Source: Arcobacter sp. CECT 8985 (GTDB taxonomy: Bacteria > Campylobacterota > Campylobacteria > Campylobacterales > Arcobacteraceae). From it: a DNA stretch of 50,967 nt. Shown in pieces: positions 8,764 to 19,344 of this stretch. The stretch's first letter is position 1; each line of letters starts with the position of its first letter. The stretch is from positions 1-50,967 of the forward strand of contig NZ_PDKC01000022.1 of assembly GCF_004116495.1 (NCBI RefSeq), read 5' to 3'. The notes under the pieces are model-generated. The model searched no databases. It was not told the origin of the DNA and saw only the letters and a list, made by a program, of their open reading frames with translations. The translations under genes and the position numbers were made by a program.

Positions 8764-9325
8764 TTTTTAGCCCTTCTAAAATTGTCTGTTTTTCTAACTG
8801 TTTAATCTTTTTTTCCAAAGAATCTACACTTTCATCATTACTTAATTTTATTGATTTTTGAAGAATATATTCACCTTCATCATAATTTTCATCAATATAG
8901 TGAAGAGTTACCCCTGAACTATTCTCTTTTGCTTTTATTACTGCTTCATGCACATTTCTTCCATACATTCCTTTCCCACCAAATTTTGGTAACAATGCAG
9001 GATGTGTATTTATAATTCTTTTTTCATATGCATTTAATATCTCTTTTCCAATTTTTTTCATATAACCAGATAAAAATATAATATCGCAATCATAATCTTT
9101 TAATATATTTGTAATTATTAAATCTAGATTTTCATTTTCATAAGTTTTACTATTTACTACAAAATTTGCAATATTAAATGATGCTGCTTTTTCTAAAACT
9201 TTTGCATTACTGTTATTTGATATTACTACTACAACTTTTGCATCTAAACTCTTATCTTCACACGCTTTTTGTATATATTCAAATCCACTACCATTATGTG
9301 ATGATAATATTCCAATTTTTTTCAT
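8753..9325 (-). CDS. purN: Phosphoribosylglycinamide formyltransferase (PurN)
   Basis: A 190-residue enzyme of purine synthesis that transfers the formyl group from 10-formyltetrahydrofolate to GAR. Seen are the N-terminal SSHNGSGFEYI loop that binds substrate phosphate, INTHPALLPKFGG with the catalytic Asn-His region, YGRNVHEAV, and SGVTLHYIDENYDEG with the catalytic Asp. Length is normal. The start ATG follows a TTTAGGAAAA ribosome site. It lies downstream of ruvC on the same strand (79-base gap). Confidence 0.94.
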   Translation of the reverse strand: MKKIGILSSHNGSGFEYIQKACEDKSLDAKVVVVISNNSNAKVLEKAASFNIANFVVNSKTYENENLDLIITNILKDYDCDIIFLSGYMKKIGKEILNAYEKRIINTHPALLPKFGGKGMYGRNVHEAVIKAKENSSGVTLHYIDENYDEGEYILQKSIKLSNDESVDSLEKKIKQLEKQTILEGLKTII

Positions 9326-9404
9326 TAATTTTTCCTAAAACTTATTTGATCGCGAATTATATTTAAATTTATAAAAAATTTCAAAATTATAAAATAGTAA
9401 TTTT

Positions 9405-9872
9405 TTATTTTAATCTTTGTGAATGTGTTAATGCAATTGCAATTGCATCTGTAATATCAAGAGGTTTAATCTCTTTTTTTATTCCAAGCATTCTTTTTAC
9501 CATAAAAGCAACCTGTTCTTTTTGTGCTTTTCCATTTCCTGTTACTGCTTGTTTTACTTGAAGAGGTGTATACTCTGCAAAATTACCAAATTCTAACAAT
9601 ACTTTCAAAGATATCGCACCTCTAAATTGTGCTAATTTAATCACAGTTTTAGGATTAAAGGCATAAAACATATCTTCTATTGCAACCTCATCTATATCAA
9701 ACTTTTCAAATATCATATTAAGACCTTCTGTCATCTCAACAATTTGCTCTTGTAATATTTTTGTTTTTATTTTTATTAGCCCTGCTTCTAAAAGCTTAAT
9801 ATCTCTACCATTTTTATCAATTATTGCATATCCACAATTTCTTGTTCCAGGATCTATTCCTAATATTTTCAC
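9405..9872 (-). CDS. ruvC: Holliday junction endonuclease RuvC
   Basis: A 155-residue RNase-H-fold resolvase that cleaves Holliday junctions with RuvAB. The four acidic active-site residues are visible: Asp7 (GIDPGT), Glu in VAIEDMFY (about 66), and the Asp pair in [13 protein letters not shown] (about 140). The start is GTG at 9872 (reverse complement of CAC), giving [16 protein letters not shown] DnaA-box core overlaps this start codon, so the gene abuts the origin. Confidence 0.95.
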   Translation of the reverse strand: MKILGIDPGTRNCGYAIIDKNGRDIKLLEAGLIKIKTKILQEQIVEMTEGLNMIFEKFDIDEVAIEDMFYAFNPKTVIKLAQFRGAISLKVLLEFGNFAEYTPLQVKQAVTGNGKAQKEQVAFMVKRMLGIKKEIKPLDITDAIAIALTHSQRLK

Positions 9873-10107
9873 TACTTATTCACCTTTTATTCATCACATG
9901 TTTTTAAAGTTTTCATGTTTTCACTTTAGTTTAAATCATCTTATTCACATAGTAAAAGTATGGAATAATCGTTAATCTTTTATAAATATTCACTTAAAGT
10001 CAAAAGTTTTTCACTTAAAATTTATAAATTTATTCACTTGTTGATTAATTTTTTTATAATTATTTAGATATAATATTTACCAATTATGAATAAAGAGTAT
10101 ATATTAT
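9873..10107. other. oriC: Replication origin region upstream of dnaA (oriC1)
   Basis: This non-coding stretch between ruvC and dnaA holds clustered TTCAC cores, the minimal DnaA-box core in Campylobacterota: 9868-9872 (inside the ruvC start), 9879-9883, 9920-9924, 9944-9948, 9989-9993, 10010-10014 and 10033-10037. Three have the fuller TTATTCAC form (9876, 9941, 10030), and all are in the same orientation. An AT-only-like stretch from about 10041 to 10107 leads into dnaA and is the best candidate for the unwinding element. Confidence 0.8.
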
Positions 10108-11424
10108 ATGACAAATAAAGAGTTTTTATCAATTATAAAAGAAGAATCAAATTCTATAGATTATAACAGATATTTAAAACAGTTAGTTTATAAAAAAATT
10201 TCATCTGATGAAAAAATAGCTGTATTTGAAGTATCAAATAAATATATTGCATCTTGGATAAAGAGTAAATATAGAAATCTTATTCAACACTGCTTTGAAA
10301 CTATTGACGGAACAAAACCTGAAGTAGAAATAAAAGTTGCTGGTGAAAAAAAGACAAAAAAAGAGATAATAACTGAAAAATTAAAAAATGATACTGCTGA
10401 AAGTACAATTTTAAATCCATCTTATACTTTTGATTCATTTGTAGTTGGTAGTTCCAACCAAATGGCATATAATGCATCTTTAGCAGTATGTAAAAAACCA
10501 GGTATTCAATACAATCCACTATTTATTTATGGTGGAACGGGACTTGGTAAGACTCACCTTTTACAAGCAATTGGAAATGATGCAATTGAACAAGGTAAAA
10601 CTGTAATTTATGTAACAATCGAACAGTTTATGAATGACTTTACATTCTCTATTAAAAATAAAAATATGGAACATTTTAGAAATAAATATAGAAAATGTGA
10701 TGTTTTATTAATTGATGATATTCAATTTTTAAGTGGTAAAGAACAAACTCAAGAGGAATTTTTCCATACTTTTAATGAATTACACAATGCTAAAAAACAA
10801 ATTGTAATGACAAGTGATAGACTTCCATCCCAAATTGCAGGACTTGTTGATAGATTAAAATCTAGATTTGAATGGGGTTTAACAGCTGATATCCAAATTC
10901 CAGGACTTGAAACAAAAATAGCAATTATTGAGAAAAAAAGTGAATTAAATGGTATTCATTTAAGTAGAGAAATTATTAATTTTATTGCAACTAACTTAGA
11001 TAACTCAATTAGGGAAATAGAGGGTGTTTTAATTAGAATTAATGCCAGCGCTTCACTATTAAATCAAGAAATAAACCTAGAACTTGTTCAAGGTTTGTTA
11101 AAAGAACAAATAAAAGAGACTAAAGAGAATATCAAGCTTCCAGATATTATAAATGTGGTAGCAAGTGAATTAAATATTAAACCAAGTGATATTAAGTCAA
11201 GAAAAAGAACTGCAACTGTAGCAAATGCAAGAAGAGTAGTAATTTACCTAGCAAGGGAACTTACACATAACTCTATGCCTGATATTGCTAAATTTTTAGG
11301 AATGAAAGATCACAGTTCTATTTCACATAATATTAGAAAAGCAAATGAGTTAATAGAAAAAGATGAAAACTTTAAATTAATCATCGAAAATTTAAAAAAT
11401 AAAATCATAAATAAGGAGTGGTAA
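10108..11424 (+). CDS. dnaA: Chromosomal replication initiator DnaA
   Basis: A 438-residue initiator with all four domains: a helical N-terminal domain I (to about 80), a short linker, the AAA+ ATPase (Walker A GGTGLGKTH at residues 142-150, Walker B VLLIDDIQFL, sensor motif MTSDRLPS, arginine-finger region VDRLKSRFEWG) and the C-terminal DNA-binding domain with the signature DHSSISHNIRKA. It binds TTCAC-core boxes flanking its own gene and opens the origin. Length and order (dnaA-dnaN-gyrB) are normal for the phylum. Confidence 0.98.
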   Translation: MTNKEFLSIIKEESNSIDYNRYLKQLVYKKISSDEKIAVFEVSNKYIASWIKSKYRNLIQHCFETIDGTKPEVEIKVAGEKKTKKEIITEKLKNDTAESTILNPSYTFDSFVVGSSNQMAYNASLAVCKKPGIQYNPLFIYGGTGLGKTHLLQAIGNDAIEQGKTVIYVTIEQFMNDFTFSIKNKNMEHFRNKYRKCDVLLIDDIQFLSGKEQTQEEFFHTFNELHNAKKQIVMTSDRLPSQIAGLVDRLKSRFEWGLTADIQIPGLETKIAIIEKKSELNGIHLSREIINFIATNLDNSIREIEGVLIRINASASLLNQEINLELVQGLLKEQIKETKENIKLPDIINVVASELNIKPSDIKSRKRTATVANARRVVIYLARELTHNSMPDIAKFLGMKDHSSISHNIRKANELIEKDENFKLIIENLKNKIINKEW

Positions 11425-11583
11425 AAAATAAGTTTTAGAAGCTTGTGTGAAAAGATGTGAATATAAACAATTTATTGTTCACTTTCATTTCGTACGATGA
11501 AATGGAAGTTTACTAAATATTTTCATCTTTTCACACGCTCTACTGCTACCACTACTTAAAAGAAATAATAAGAGGAGATCAAA
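11425..11583. other. oriC: Second origin segment (oriC2) with nested inverted repeats
   Basis: The dnaA-dnaN spacer contains two GTGAA (minus-strand TTCAC) and two TTCAC cores. These lie in nested inverted repeats: AGTGGTA 11417-11423 with TACCACT 11547-11553, GTGTGAAAAGATG 11445-11457 with CATCTTTTCACAC 11524-11536 (13 bp, perfect), and an inner CATTTC/GAAATG pair at 11486-11504 around CGTACG. A bipartite origin around dnaA is known in Helicobacter pylori. Function here is inferred; the structure is seen directly. The AAGAGGAG ribosome site of dnaN lies at its end. Confidence 0.6.
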
Positions 11584-12657
11584 GTGAGATTTATCATCAC
11601 AAAACATATCATTGAAAACATAGTTTCTTCAATGCAACCGTTCTTAGAAAAAAAAGATGCTAGTTCTATTACTTCACATATATATTTAGAAGTAAATAAT
11701 GATAAATTAATTATAAAAGCAACAGATTATGAAATAGGTTTAGAGTCTCAAATCGAAGAACTAAATGAAAGTGTAAATGGTAAAGCTACAGTAAATGGAA
11801 CTAATCTACTTGGAATATTAAAAAGATTAAAAGATTTAGAAATAATTGTAGAAACATCTAATAACAATTTAATTATTAGACAAAATAAATCTACATTTAA
11901 ATTACCAATGTATGATCCAGAAGAGTATCCAACATTACCAAAAGCTTTAGAAAATAGTAAACTAGATATTAGTATGTTAAATTTAATTAACTCAATTAGA
12001 AAAATTACTCCTGCAATTGATAATAACAATCCTAAATTTGAATTAAATGGTGCATTAGTAGATATAAAAAATAGTAAAATAAATTTTGTAGCTACTGATA
12101 CAAGAAGATTAGCAGTATCTCATCTTCAAAATATATCTAATAACACTGAAAATCAATTTATTATTCCTAAAAAAGCAATAATTGAAATTCAAAAACTATT
12201 TTTAGATGATGCAAATATTTCATATGATGAAACTAATTTAATTATTTCAAATGATAAAATGACTTTCTTTACAAAACTAATTAATGGTAAGTTCCCAGAT
12301 TATGATAGAATTATACCTAAGAGTTTAAAATATAATTTTACTCTACCAAAAAACATGCTAATAGAATCAATTAAATTAGTTACTTCACTTTTCTCAAACA
12401 TAAAAATTACATTTAATAATGATAATATTATCTTTGAAAGTTTAGATGAAGATAGTGAATCAAAAACACAAATTGATATTAATTTAAATATTGATAAATC
12501 TTTTTACCTTGCAGTAAATGCAAAATATTTATTAGACTTTTTAAGTTTAACAAACAAAGAAGACATAACTATTGGATTTAATGAATCTAATTTACCATTT
12601 TATTTAGAAGATGAAAAATTCTTCACAATAGTAATGCCAATTGTATTAGAAAAATAA
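11584..12657 (+). CDS. dnaN: DNA polymerase III beta sliding clamp
   Basis: A 357-residue clamp subunit with the three repeated clamp subdomains. Recognisable are the N-terminal segment, VNGTNLLGILKRL, the middle-domain FVATDTRRLAVS, GKFPDYDRIIP and the C-terminal IVMPIVLEK. It encircles DNA and tethers the replicative polymerase. It lies between dnaA and gyrB; the start ATG... is read as GTG at 11584, following AAGAGGAG with good spacing. The 26-base gap to gyrB suggests co-transcription. Confidence 0.96.
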   Translation: MRFIITKHIIENIVSSMQPFLEKKDASSITSHIYLEVNNDKLIIKATDYEIGLESQIEELNESVNGKATVNGTNLLGILKRLKDLEIIVETSNNNLIIRQNKSTFKLPMYDPEEYPTLPKALENSKLDISMLNLINSIRKITPAIDNNNPKFELNGALVDIKNSKINFVATDTRRLAVSHLQNISNNTENQFIIPKKAIIEIQKLFLDDANISYDETNLIISNDKMTFFTKLINGKFPDYDRIIPKSLKYNFTLPKNMLIESIKLVTSLFSNIKITFNNDNIIFESLDEDSESKTQIDINLNIDKSFYLAVNAKYLLDFLSLTNKEDITIGFNESNLPFYLEDEKFFTIVMPIVLEK

Positions 12658-12683
12658 AGTAATTAAAATAAGGATATAGATAA

Positions 12684-14994
<2,311 letters not shown>

Positions 14995-14996
<2 letters not shown>

Positions 14997-15020
14997 AAAA
15001 GAGGATTTATCCTCTTTTTT
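14995..15020 (+). terminator. Rho-independent terminator after gyrB
   Basis: An A-run plus GAGGA pairs with TCCTC plus a T-run around a TTTA loop, right after the gyrB stop codon. The 11-bp stem with trailing T6 is a standard intrinsic terminator. Confidence 0.85.
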
Positions 15021-15060
15021 ACTTTTTAACCTACCCTTTCAAATATAATTTGGAGACTTA

Positions 15061-15582
15061 ATGAGAAAAAAAAGAGGCTTATCTTATGAAGCTAAAGTTA
15101 TTTTAATTATTTTTGCTATATTAGTACTTATTTTTGCACCTATAAATATTTCAGAAGATATTTTATTTACTAAAAACAGTATAAAAGCTTTTTATGAAAA
15201 ATATATAAACATTTATCCATTATATTTACAAATATTTGTAATATTATTACCTTTTATTATCTATTTTATAATAAAACAAATTAGAAAAAATAGATGCTCT
15301 TATAAAGAAGATGTTATTTATAATTTAAAATGGAAATGGGATTGGTCAAAAGATAAAATTGTAAATTTACAGTGTTATTGCCCTTATTGTGCTAATGAAG
15401 TTTATTATGATGATACTATTTCAAATTATGATAAATTAGCAATTAGTAAACTTGAATTTATTTGTGATAATTGCAATAAAGTGGTTGCTTCTCTTCCAAA
15501 TGCTAATAGTACAAAAAGATCTGCAGCTAATATTCAAAATGAGATACAAAGAGTTATTAATATTAGAGTAAGTAAAATGTAA
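15061..15582 (+). CDS. Membrane protein with C-terminal zinc-ribbon-like Cys motif (function unknown)
   Basis: A 173-residue protein not recognised by family. It has two N-terminal hydrophobic segments (about residues 10-28 and 55-80) joined by a short loop, then a soluble domain with CYCPYC (about 103-108) and CDNC (about 139-142). The paired CxxC motifs suggest a structural zinc ribbon on the cytoplasmic side. It stands alone after the gyrB terminator; a GGAG ribosome site precedes the ATG. Its stop lies inside a hairpin shared with the convergent LysE gene. Confidence 0.75.
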   Translation: MRKKRGLSYEAKVILIIFAILVLIFAPINISEDILFTKNSIKAFYEKYINIYPLYLQIFVILLPFIIYFIIKQIRKNRCSYKEDVIYNLKWKWDWSKDKIVNLQCYCPYCANEVYYDDTISNYDKLAISKLEFICDNCNKVVASLPNANSTKRSAANIQNEIQRVINIRVSKM

Positions 15583-15594
15583 ATTTTACTTACT
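15567..15594. terminator. Bidirectional hairpin containing both convergent stop codons
   Basis: AGTAAGTAAAAT (15567-15578) is perfectly complementary to 15583-15594 around a GTAA loop. The two convergent genes end at 15582 and 15586, so the stem contains both 3' ends. There is no long T-run, so termination efficiency is uncertain, but symmetric placement suggests it ends both transcripts. Confidence 0.5.
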
Positions 15595-16227
15595 AAATAT
15601 ATTAATTAAAATAATAACTGCAATAAATAAAAGAATTAATCCAGATATTTTTTCTATTTTATTTGAATATTTTTGAATAAAAACTCTATTTTTTTTATGA
15701 CTTACTAAATATACAATAAAAATATCCCAAAATAAAACAGCAAAAAACATCCATCCTGCATAGAAATATTGATACATTAAATTTATATGTTCATTAGATG
15801 AAATAGAAAACATTGTAAAATAGAATATTGAATTTTTAGGATTTAAAATAGCAGATAAAAACCCTTTAAAAAAGTTATTAAAAAGCTCTTTTTTTCTATG
15901 CTTTTTTGTTTGTATATTTTCAAAAAGCTCTCTTTTTTTTGAATTAATTAAATGATATGAAATATATATTAAATATAAAGAACCTAATAATTTTATACTT
16001 TCAAATAAAAATTGATTATTTGTAATAAACATAATACCAAATAATGCTAGTAAAATATAAATACCGTTTGAAATAGCAATTCCCAAAGCTGTAAGTATTC
16101 CAGCAAGTTTACCTTGTCTTGAAGAAGTAGATAATAGTATAAAAAAATCTGCACCGGGGCTTAATAAAGCAATGAAATGAGCAGTAGCTAAAGGAATAAA
16201 ACCTTGTAAAAAAATATCTAAATTCAT
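15586..16227 (-). CDS. LysE/RhtB-family exporter
   Basis: A 213-residue inner-membrane protein with about six helices. The N-terminal half shows the family signature LLSPGADFFILLSTSSRQGKLAG with the conserved proline-gly-Asp, and AILNPKNSIFYF in the middle. LysE/RhtB proteins export amino acids or related small metabolites. It lies 45 bases downstream of an AraC-type regulator on the same strand, which probably controls it. A second LysE-family gene occurs at 38316. Confidence 0.9.
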   Translation of the reverse strand: MNLDIFLQGFIPLATAHFIALLSPGADFFILLSTSSRQGKLAGILTALGIAISNGIYILLALFGIMFITNNQFLFESIKLLGSLYLIYISYHLINSKKRELFENIQTKKHRKKELFNNFFKGFLSAILNPKNSIFYFTMFSISSNEHINLMYQYFYAGWMFFAVLFWDIFIVYLVSHKKNRVFIQKYSNKIEKISGLILLFIAVIILINIFSK

Positions 16228-16272
16228 AAAACTCCTTTAAAAAAAAGAATTTTATAAAAATTCAAAAATTAA

Positions 16273-17067
16273 TTATTGTACAAAGTTGTCTTTATACTCT
16301 TTGGGAGTTGATGCAGTGATTTTTAAAAAATTTCTATGAAAATGACTTTGATCATAAAAACCACACTCTAAAGCAACTTCAACTATTGTATAGTTTTGTT
16401 TCAATAATTTTTTTGCAAGTTCTATTTTTAAATTTAGAAAAAATGAATAAACAGATATTCCAAACTCTTTTTTAAATAGTTTTATAATATAAAATTTTGA
16501 TAAATCAAATTTTTTTGATAACTCTTCTAATGTTATATCTTTTTTTACATTTTGTTCTAAAAATTTAACTAAATTATCTATTTTTGTACTATTTTTTATT
16601 TTTAAAGGTTTGATATTTGAGTGATTTTCATAAATTTTAGTAATAAAATCAATTAAAATTAACTCTTTTTCTAGATATAGCATATTTGAAAAAATAGCTT
16701 CACAAACATTTATAAACTCATTGAATAGTTCTTTATTTTGAATTAATTCATCTTTAACATTTACAAACTCTTTAAAATCTAAAACATCACAAATCCAGTG
16801 TTTATTTAAATAAAGCATATAATACTCACTATTTTGTAGCTCTTTACAATTACAGCTATGTATTATATTGGGATTTACAATTGCCAAGTCATTTTTAGAA
16901 ATTATATATTTATTATTTTTATTTTTATATTCTCTTTGTCCATTTATAACTGCGCCAATAGAAAAAATATCATGGTGAAAATGCTCTTTATATGATAAAT
17001 TAGAAAAAGAGTATCTTAATTCCAAAAATGGTAAGTTTTTATCTGTATATATTTTTGTTTTTCTCAT
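16273..17067 (-). CDS. AraC-family transcriptional regulator with cupin sensor domain
   Basis: A 264-residue regulator. The N-terminal half is cupin-like (KEHFHHDIFSIG, then ISKNDLAIVNPNIIHSC) and resembles the ligand-binding domain of exporter regulators. The C-terminal 100 residues hold two helix-turn-helix motifs (ITLEELSKKFDLSKFYIIKLFKKEFG and VALECGFYDQSHFHRNFLK, named here by region). The downstream LysE-family gene is the obvious target. Such AraC-LysE pairs often respond to the exported amino acid; that is inference. Confidence 0.9.
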   Translation of the reverse strand: MRKTKIYTDKNLPFLELRYSFSNLSYKEHFHHDIFSIGAVINGQREYKNKNNKYIISKNDLAIVNPNIIHSCNCKELQNSEYYMLYLNKHWICDVLDFKEFVNVKDELIQNKELFNEFINVCEAIFSNMLYLEKELILIDFITKIYENHSNIKPLKIKNSTKIDNLVKFLEQNVKKDITLEELSKKFDLSKFYIIKLFKKEFGISVYSFFLNLKIELAKKLLKQNYTIVEVALECGFYDQSHFHRNFLKITASTPKEYKDNFVQ

Positions 17068-17163
17068 AGTTATTGTATTATATACTAAAGAAGTTTATAT
17101 TGTTATCTTTGTAAGTATTTTTTTGATAAAATGGGCAAAATTTAATATTTAAAAGGTTATTTA

Positions 17164-17547
17164 ATGGAAATGAAATATGGTGAAAAAGAGATTGTTGAAT
17201 TTGATATAAATAGTAGTGAGCACTATTGGCCAAATAACAATGATAAAAGCTATGTAATAAATATTGAACTTCCAGAATTTATGGCGAAATGCCCAAGAAG
17301 TGGATATCCAGATTTTGCTACAATAAAATTAGAATATATACCAAATAAAAAACTTATTGAGTTAAAAGCTATAAAAATTTATATAAATACATTTATGTAT
17401 AGATCAATTTCTCATGAAAACTCAGCAAATGAAATTTTTGATACTCTATACAAAAATTTAGAACCAAAATGGATGAAAGTTGTTGCAGATTTTAAACCAA
17501 GAGGTAATGTACATACTGTAATCGAAATAGATAGCGCAAAAATGTAA
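17164..17547 (+). CDS. queF: NADPH-dependent preQ0 reductase
   Basis: A 127-residue YkvM-type (short) QueF. The catalytic Cys is in FMAKCPRSGYPDFA (about residue 42) and the nucleotide-binding motif is seen as ELKAIKIYINTF, followed by SHENSANEIF. It reduces 7-cyano-7-deazaguanine to preQ1 for queuosine in tRNA. No preQ1 riboswitch-like pseudoknot was recognised in the 96-base leader. It is followed after 9 bases by an HTH protein. Confidence 0.95.
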   Translation: MEMKYGEKEIVEFDINSSEHYWPNNNDKSYVINIELPEFMAKCPRSGYPDFATIKLEYIPNKKLIELKAIKIYINTFMYRSISHENSANEIFDTLYKNLEPKWMKVVADFKPRGNVHTVIEIDSAKM

Positions 17548-17556
17548 GGATGAGTC

Positions 17557-18165
17557 TTGGAGAGATTAGTAACTACATCTCAAGCCGCACAAATATTGGG
17601 CTTATCTCTTCAAGGTGTACACTATAGAATTAAAAATAATCAATTAAAATCAATAAAAAAATCTGGCAAAACTTATGTTTATATTAGTGAACATGTAGAA
17701 GATAAATCAAATGATAAACAACCACAAATAGTGGAAATAAAAGAGATAATTAAAGCAAAAGATGAGCAAATTAATCTACTTAAAAAAAATATGAAATGGA
17801 TGAGAAAACAGTATAATTCAGAAATAAATAGATTAGAAAGAAATCAAAAAAAGATTATTACTGTATTTAATAGAGAAATTGAACTTCTGCAAAGCGCATT
17901 TAATGAGATGCGTTCAATATATAAACCACAAATAGAAAATAAGCAAGAAACTAAAGAAAAAACTTCAAATGAACAAAAAATGAGTGAAGTAAAATATCTT
18001 ACTTTACAACAGTTTGCAAAAATGATGAAAGCATATGGAAAAAATGACTTAGAGATTAAGACTATTATCCTTACAGCTATCAAATCTCAAGATTCTAGGT
18101 TCTTATATAATAAAAAAACAAAAAAGATATTAATAAGAGATACTGATTTTAGGGATTTTTTATAG
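17557..18165 (+). CDS. HTH DNA-binding protein with coiled coil
   Basis: A 202-residue protein. The N terminus (about residues 4-35) is an excisionase/MerR-like helix-turn-helix (TTSQAAQILGLSLQGVHYRI). Residues about 58-130 are charged and heptad-like, predicted coiled coil, and a small C-terminal domain follows. TTG at 17557 is the start, since an in-frame TGA lies 6 bases upstream and AAGGA is well placed. It is probably translated with queF (9-base gap). Function unknown; the layout suggests a dimeric DNA-binding regulator or structural nucleoid protein. Confidence 0.7.
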   Translation: MERLVTTSQAAQILGLSLQGVHYRIKNNQLKSIKKSGKTYVYISEHVEDKSNDKQPQIVEIKEIIKAKDEQINLLKKNMKWMRKQYNSEINRLERNQKKIITVFNREIELLQSAFNEMRSIYKPQIENKQETKEKTSNEQKMSEVKYLTLQQFAKMMKAYGKNDLEIKTIILTAIKSQDSRFLYNKKTKKILIRDTDFRDFL

Positions 18166-18192
18166 AAATTTTAAAATTTTCTTTTTTCACTC

Positions 18193-18222
18193 TTGACATT
18201 TAGTACTAATTAGTAGTATAAT
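18193..18222 (+). promoter_or_regulatory. marR-type gene promoter with palindromic operator
   Basis: TTGACA (18193-18198) and TATAAT (18217-18222) are separated by 18 bp. Between them lies the perfect 12-bp palindrome TACTAATTAGTA (18204-18215), ideally placed for repression by the MarR protein encoded just downstream. A related 10-base match occurs before the next gene (18713-18722). Confidence 0.65.
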
Positions 18223-18240
18223 TTCACAAATGAAAGGAAA

Positions 18241-18696
18241 ATGATGCAAAAAACAAGTCTTAAAAGTTATGGAAAAAGAACTGATAAAGTTATGAAGACA
18301 GTTGTAAGACTAGAAAGAGCAAGTCTTAAACTTCATAATATGACTGTAAATTATTTAGCAAATCACAACCTTACATTCAATCAGTTTAAAGTTTTAGAAG
18401 TATTGTACCATAGAGGTGATTTAAATGTAAGTTCAATTACAAAACTTACAATGAGTACACCAGGTAACATTACAGTAGTAATTAGGAACTTAAAAAGAGA
18501 TGGCTGGATTACTTCAGTTAAAGATCCTAATGATAGTAGAGCTTCTATTTTAACTATTACGTCTAAAGGTAGAGATATAATAAAAAGTGTGTTTCCTTCT
18601 CATGCCCAAAATCTTCATGATTCCCTTGAAGTTTTAGATGATAATGAGTTAAATAGCTTATATGAGCTTCTAAATAAAGTGTATAAAGCAAATTAA
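18241..18696 (+). CDS. MarR-family transcriptional regulator
   Basis: A 151-residue winged-helix regulator. The central domain shows LTFNQFKVLEVLYHRG, the recognition helix region STPGNITVVIRNLKRDGWI and the wing DPNDSRASILTITSKGRDI, all typical of MarR proteins. ATG at 18241 is followed at once by a second ATG (18244); both follow GAAAGGA. It is 40 bases upstream of a YceI gene with a copy of the same palindromic motif, so it probably controls itself and the YceI gene. The effector is unknown. Confidence 0.93.
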   Translation: MMQKTSLKSYGKRTDKVMKTVVRLERASLKLHNMTVNYLANHNLTFNQFKVLEVLYHRGDLNVSSITKLTMSTPGNITVVIRNLKRDGWITSVKDPNDSRASILTITSKGRDIIKSVFPSHAQNLHDSLEVLDDNELNSLYELLNKVYKAN

Positions 18697-18712
18697 AAAT
18701 TTAAATAAAAAT

Positions 18713-18722
18713 TACTAATTAG
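18713..18722. promoter_or_regulatory. Second copy of the MarR-operator-like motif
   Basis: TACTAATTAG repeats ten bases of the palindrome at 18204-18215 and sits just before the AAAGG ribosome site of the YceI gene. The match in front of both genes supports it as a binding site; it could also be chance in AT-rich DNA. Confidence 0.4.
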
Positions 18723-18736
18723 AACAAAGGAAAAAA

Positions 18737-19306
18737 ATGAAAAATTTAGTAAAATTAGGTTTAGTTTCAATAGTAGCAGCAGGTTCATTATTCGCTGGAA
18801 CATATAATGTTGATGCATCGCATTCAAATGTTGGTTTTAAAGTAAAACACTTAATGATTTCAAATGTTACAGGTAAATTTGATAAATTTAGTGGTTCTTT
18901 TGAATATGATGAAAAAACAAAAACATTAAAAAGTTTAACTGGTAATGTAGATGTTGCATCTATTAACACTGAAAATAAAAAAAGAGATGGTCACTTAAAA
19001 TCAAAAGATTTCTTTGATGCAGCGAACTTCCCTAAATTAACTTTTAAATTAAAAAAAGTTGAAGATGATAAAGCATATGGTGTATTAACTATGAAAGGTG
19101 TTTCTAAAGATGTAGTTTTTGATTTTGAAAACAATGGAACTGTTAAAGATCCATGGGGAAATCAAAGAGTTGGTTTAGAATTAAGCGGAAAAATTAATAG
19201 AAAAGACTTTGGATTAAACTGGAATAAAGCACTAGAAGCTGGTGGTGTAATGGTTGGTGAAAACGTTAAATTAAATATCGAATTAGAAGGTATCCAAGCT
19301 AAATAA
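18737..19306 (+). CDS. YceI-family periplasmic protein
   Basis: A 189-residue lipocalin-like protein with a signal peptide (cleavage after SLFAG-like sequence near residue 20), so the mature protein is periplasmic. Family segments are YNVDASHSNVGFKVKHL, the SINTENKKRDGHLKSKDFFD block, FPKLTFKL and VGLELSGKINRKDFGL. YceI proteins bind polyisoprenoid chains and are often induced by stress. A MarR regulator precedes it by 40 bases. Confidence 0.93.
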   Translation: MKNLVKLGLVSIVAAGSLFAGTYNVDASHSNVGFKVKHLMISNVTGKFDKFSGSFEYDEKTKTLKSLTGNVDVASINTENKKRDGHLKSKDFFDAANFPKLTFKLKKVEDDKAYGVLTMKGVSKDVVFDFENNGTVKDPWGNQRVGLELSGKINRKDFGLNWNKALEAGGVMVGENVKLNIELEGIQAK

Positions 19307-19308
19307 TT

Positions 19309-19326
19309 AAAGGGGATTTCCCCTTT
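19309..19326 (+). terminator. Terminator-like hairpin after the YceI gene
   Basis: AAAGGGG and CCCCTTT form a 7-bp stem with an ATTT loop, starting two bases after the YceI stop, followed by ATATTT. The dioxygenase ribosome site (TAGGAG) follows at once, so partial read-through is possible. Confidence 0.6.
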
Positions 19327-19344
19327 ATATTTAGGAGTAAAGCC

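Noticed and set aside
17068-17163. preQ1 riboswitch before queF
   Set aside because: The leader has no recognisable preQ1 hairpin and A-rich tail pairing that could be defended by eye.
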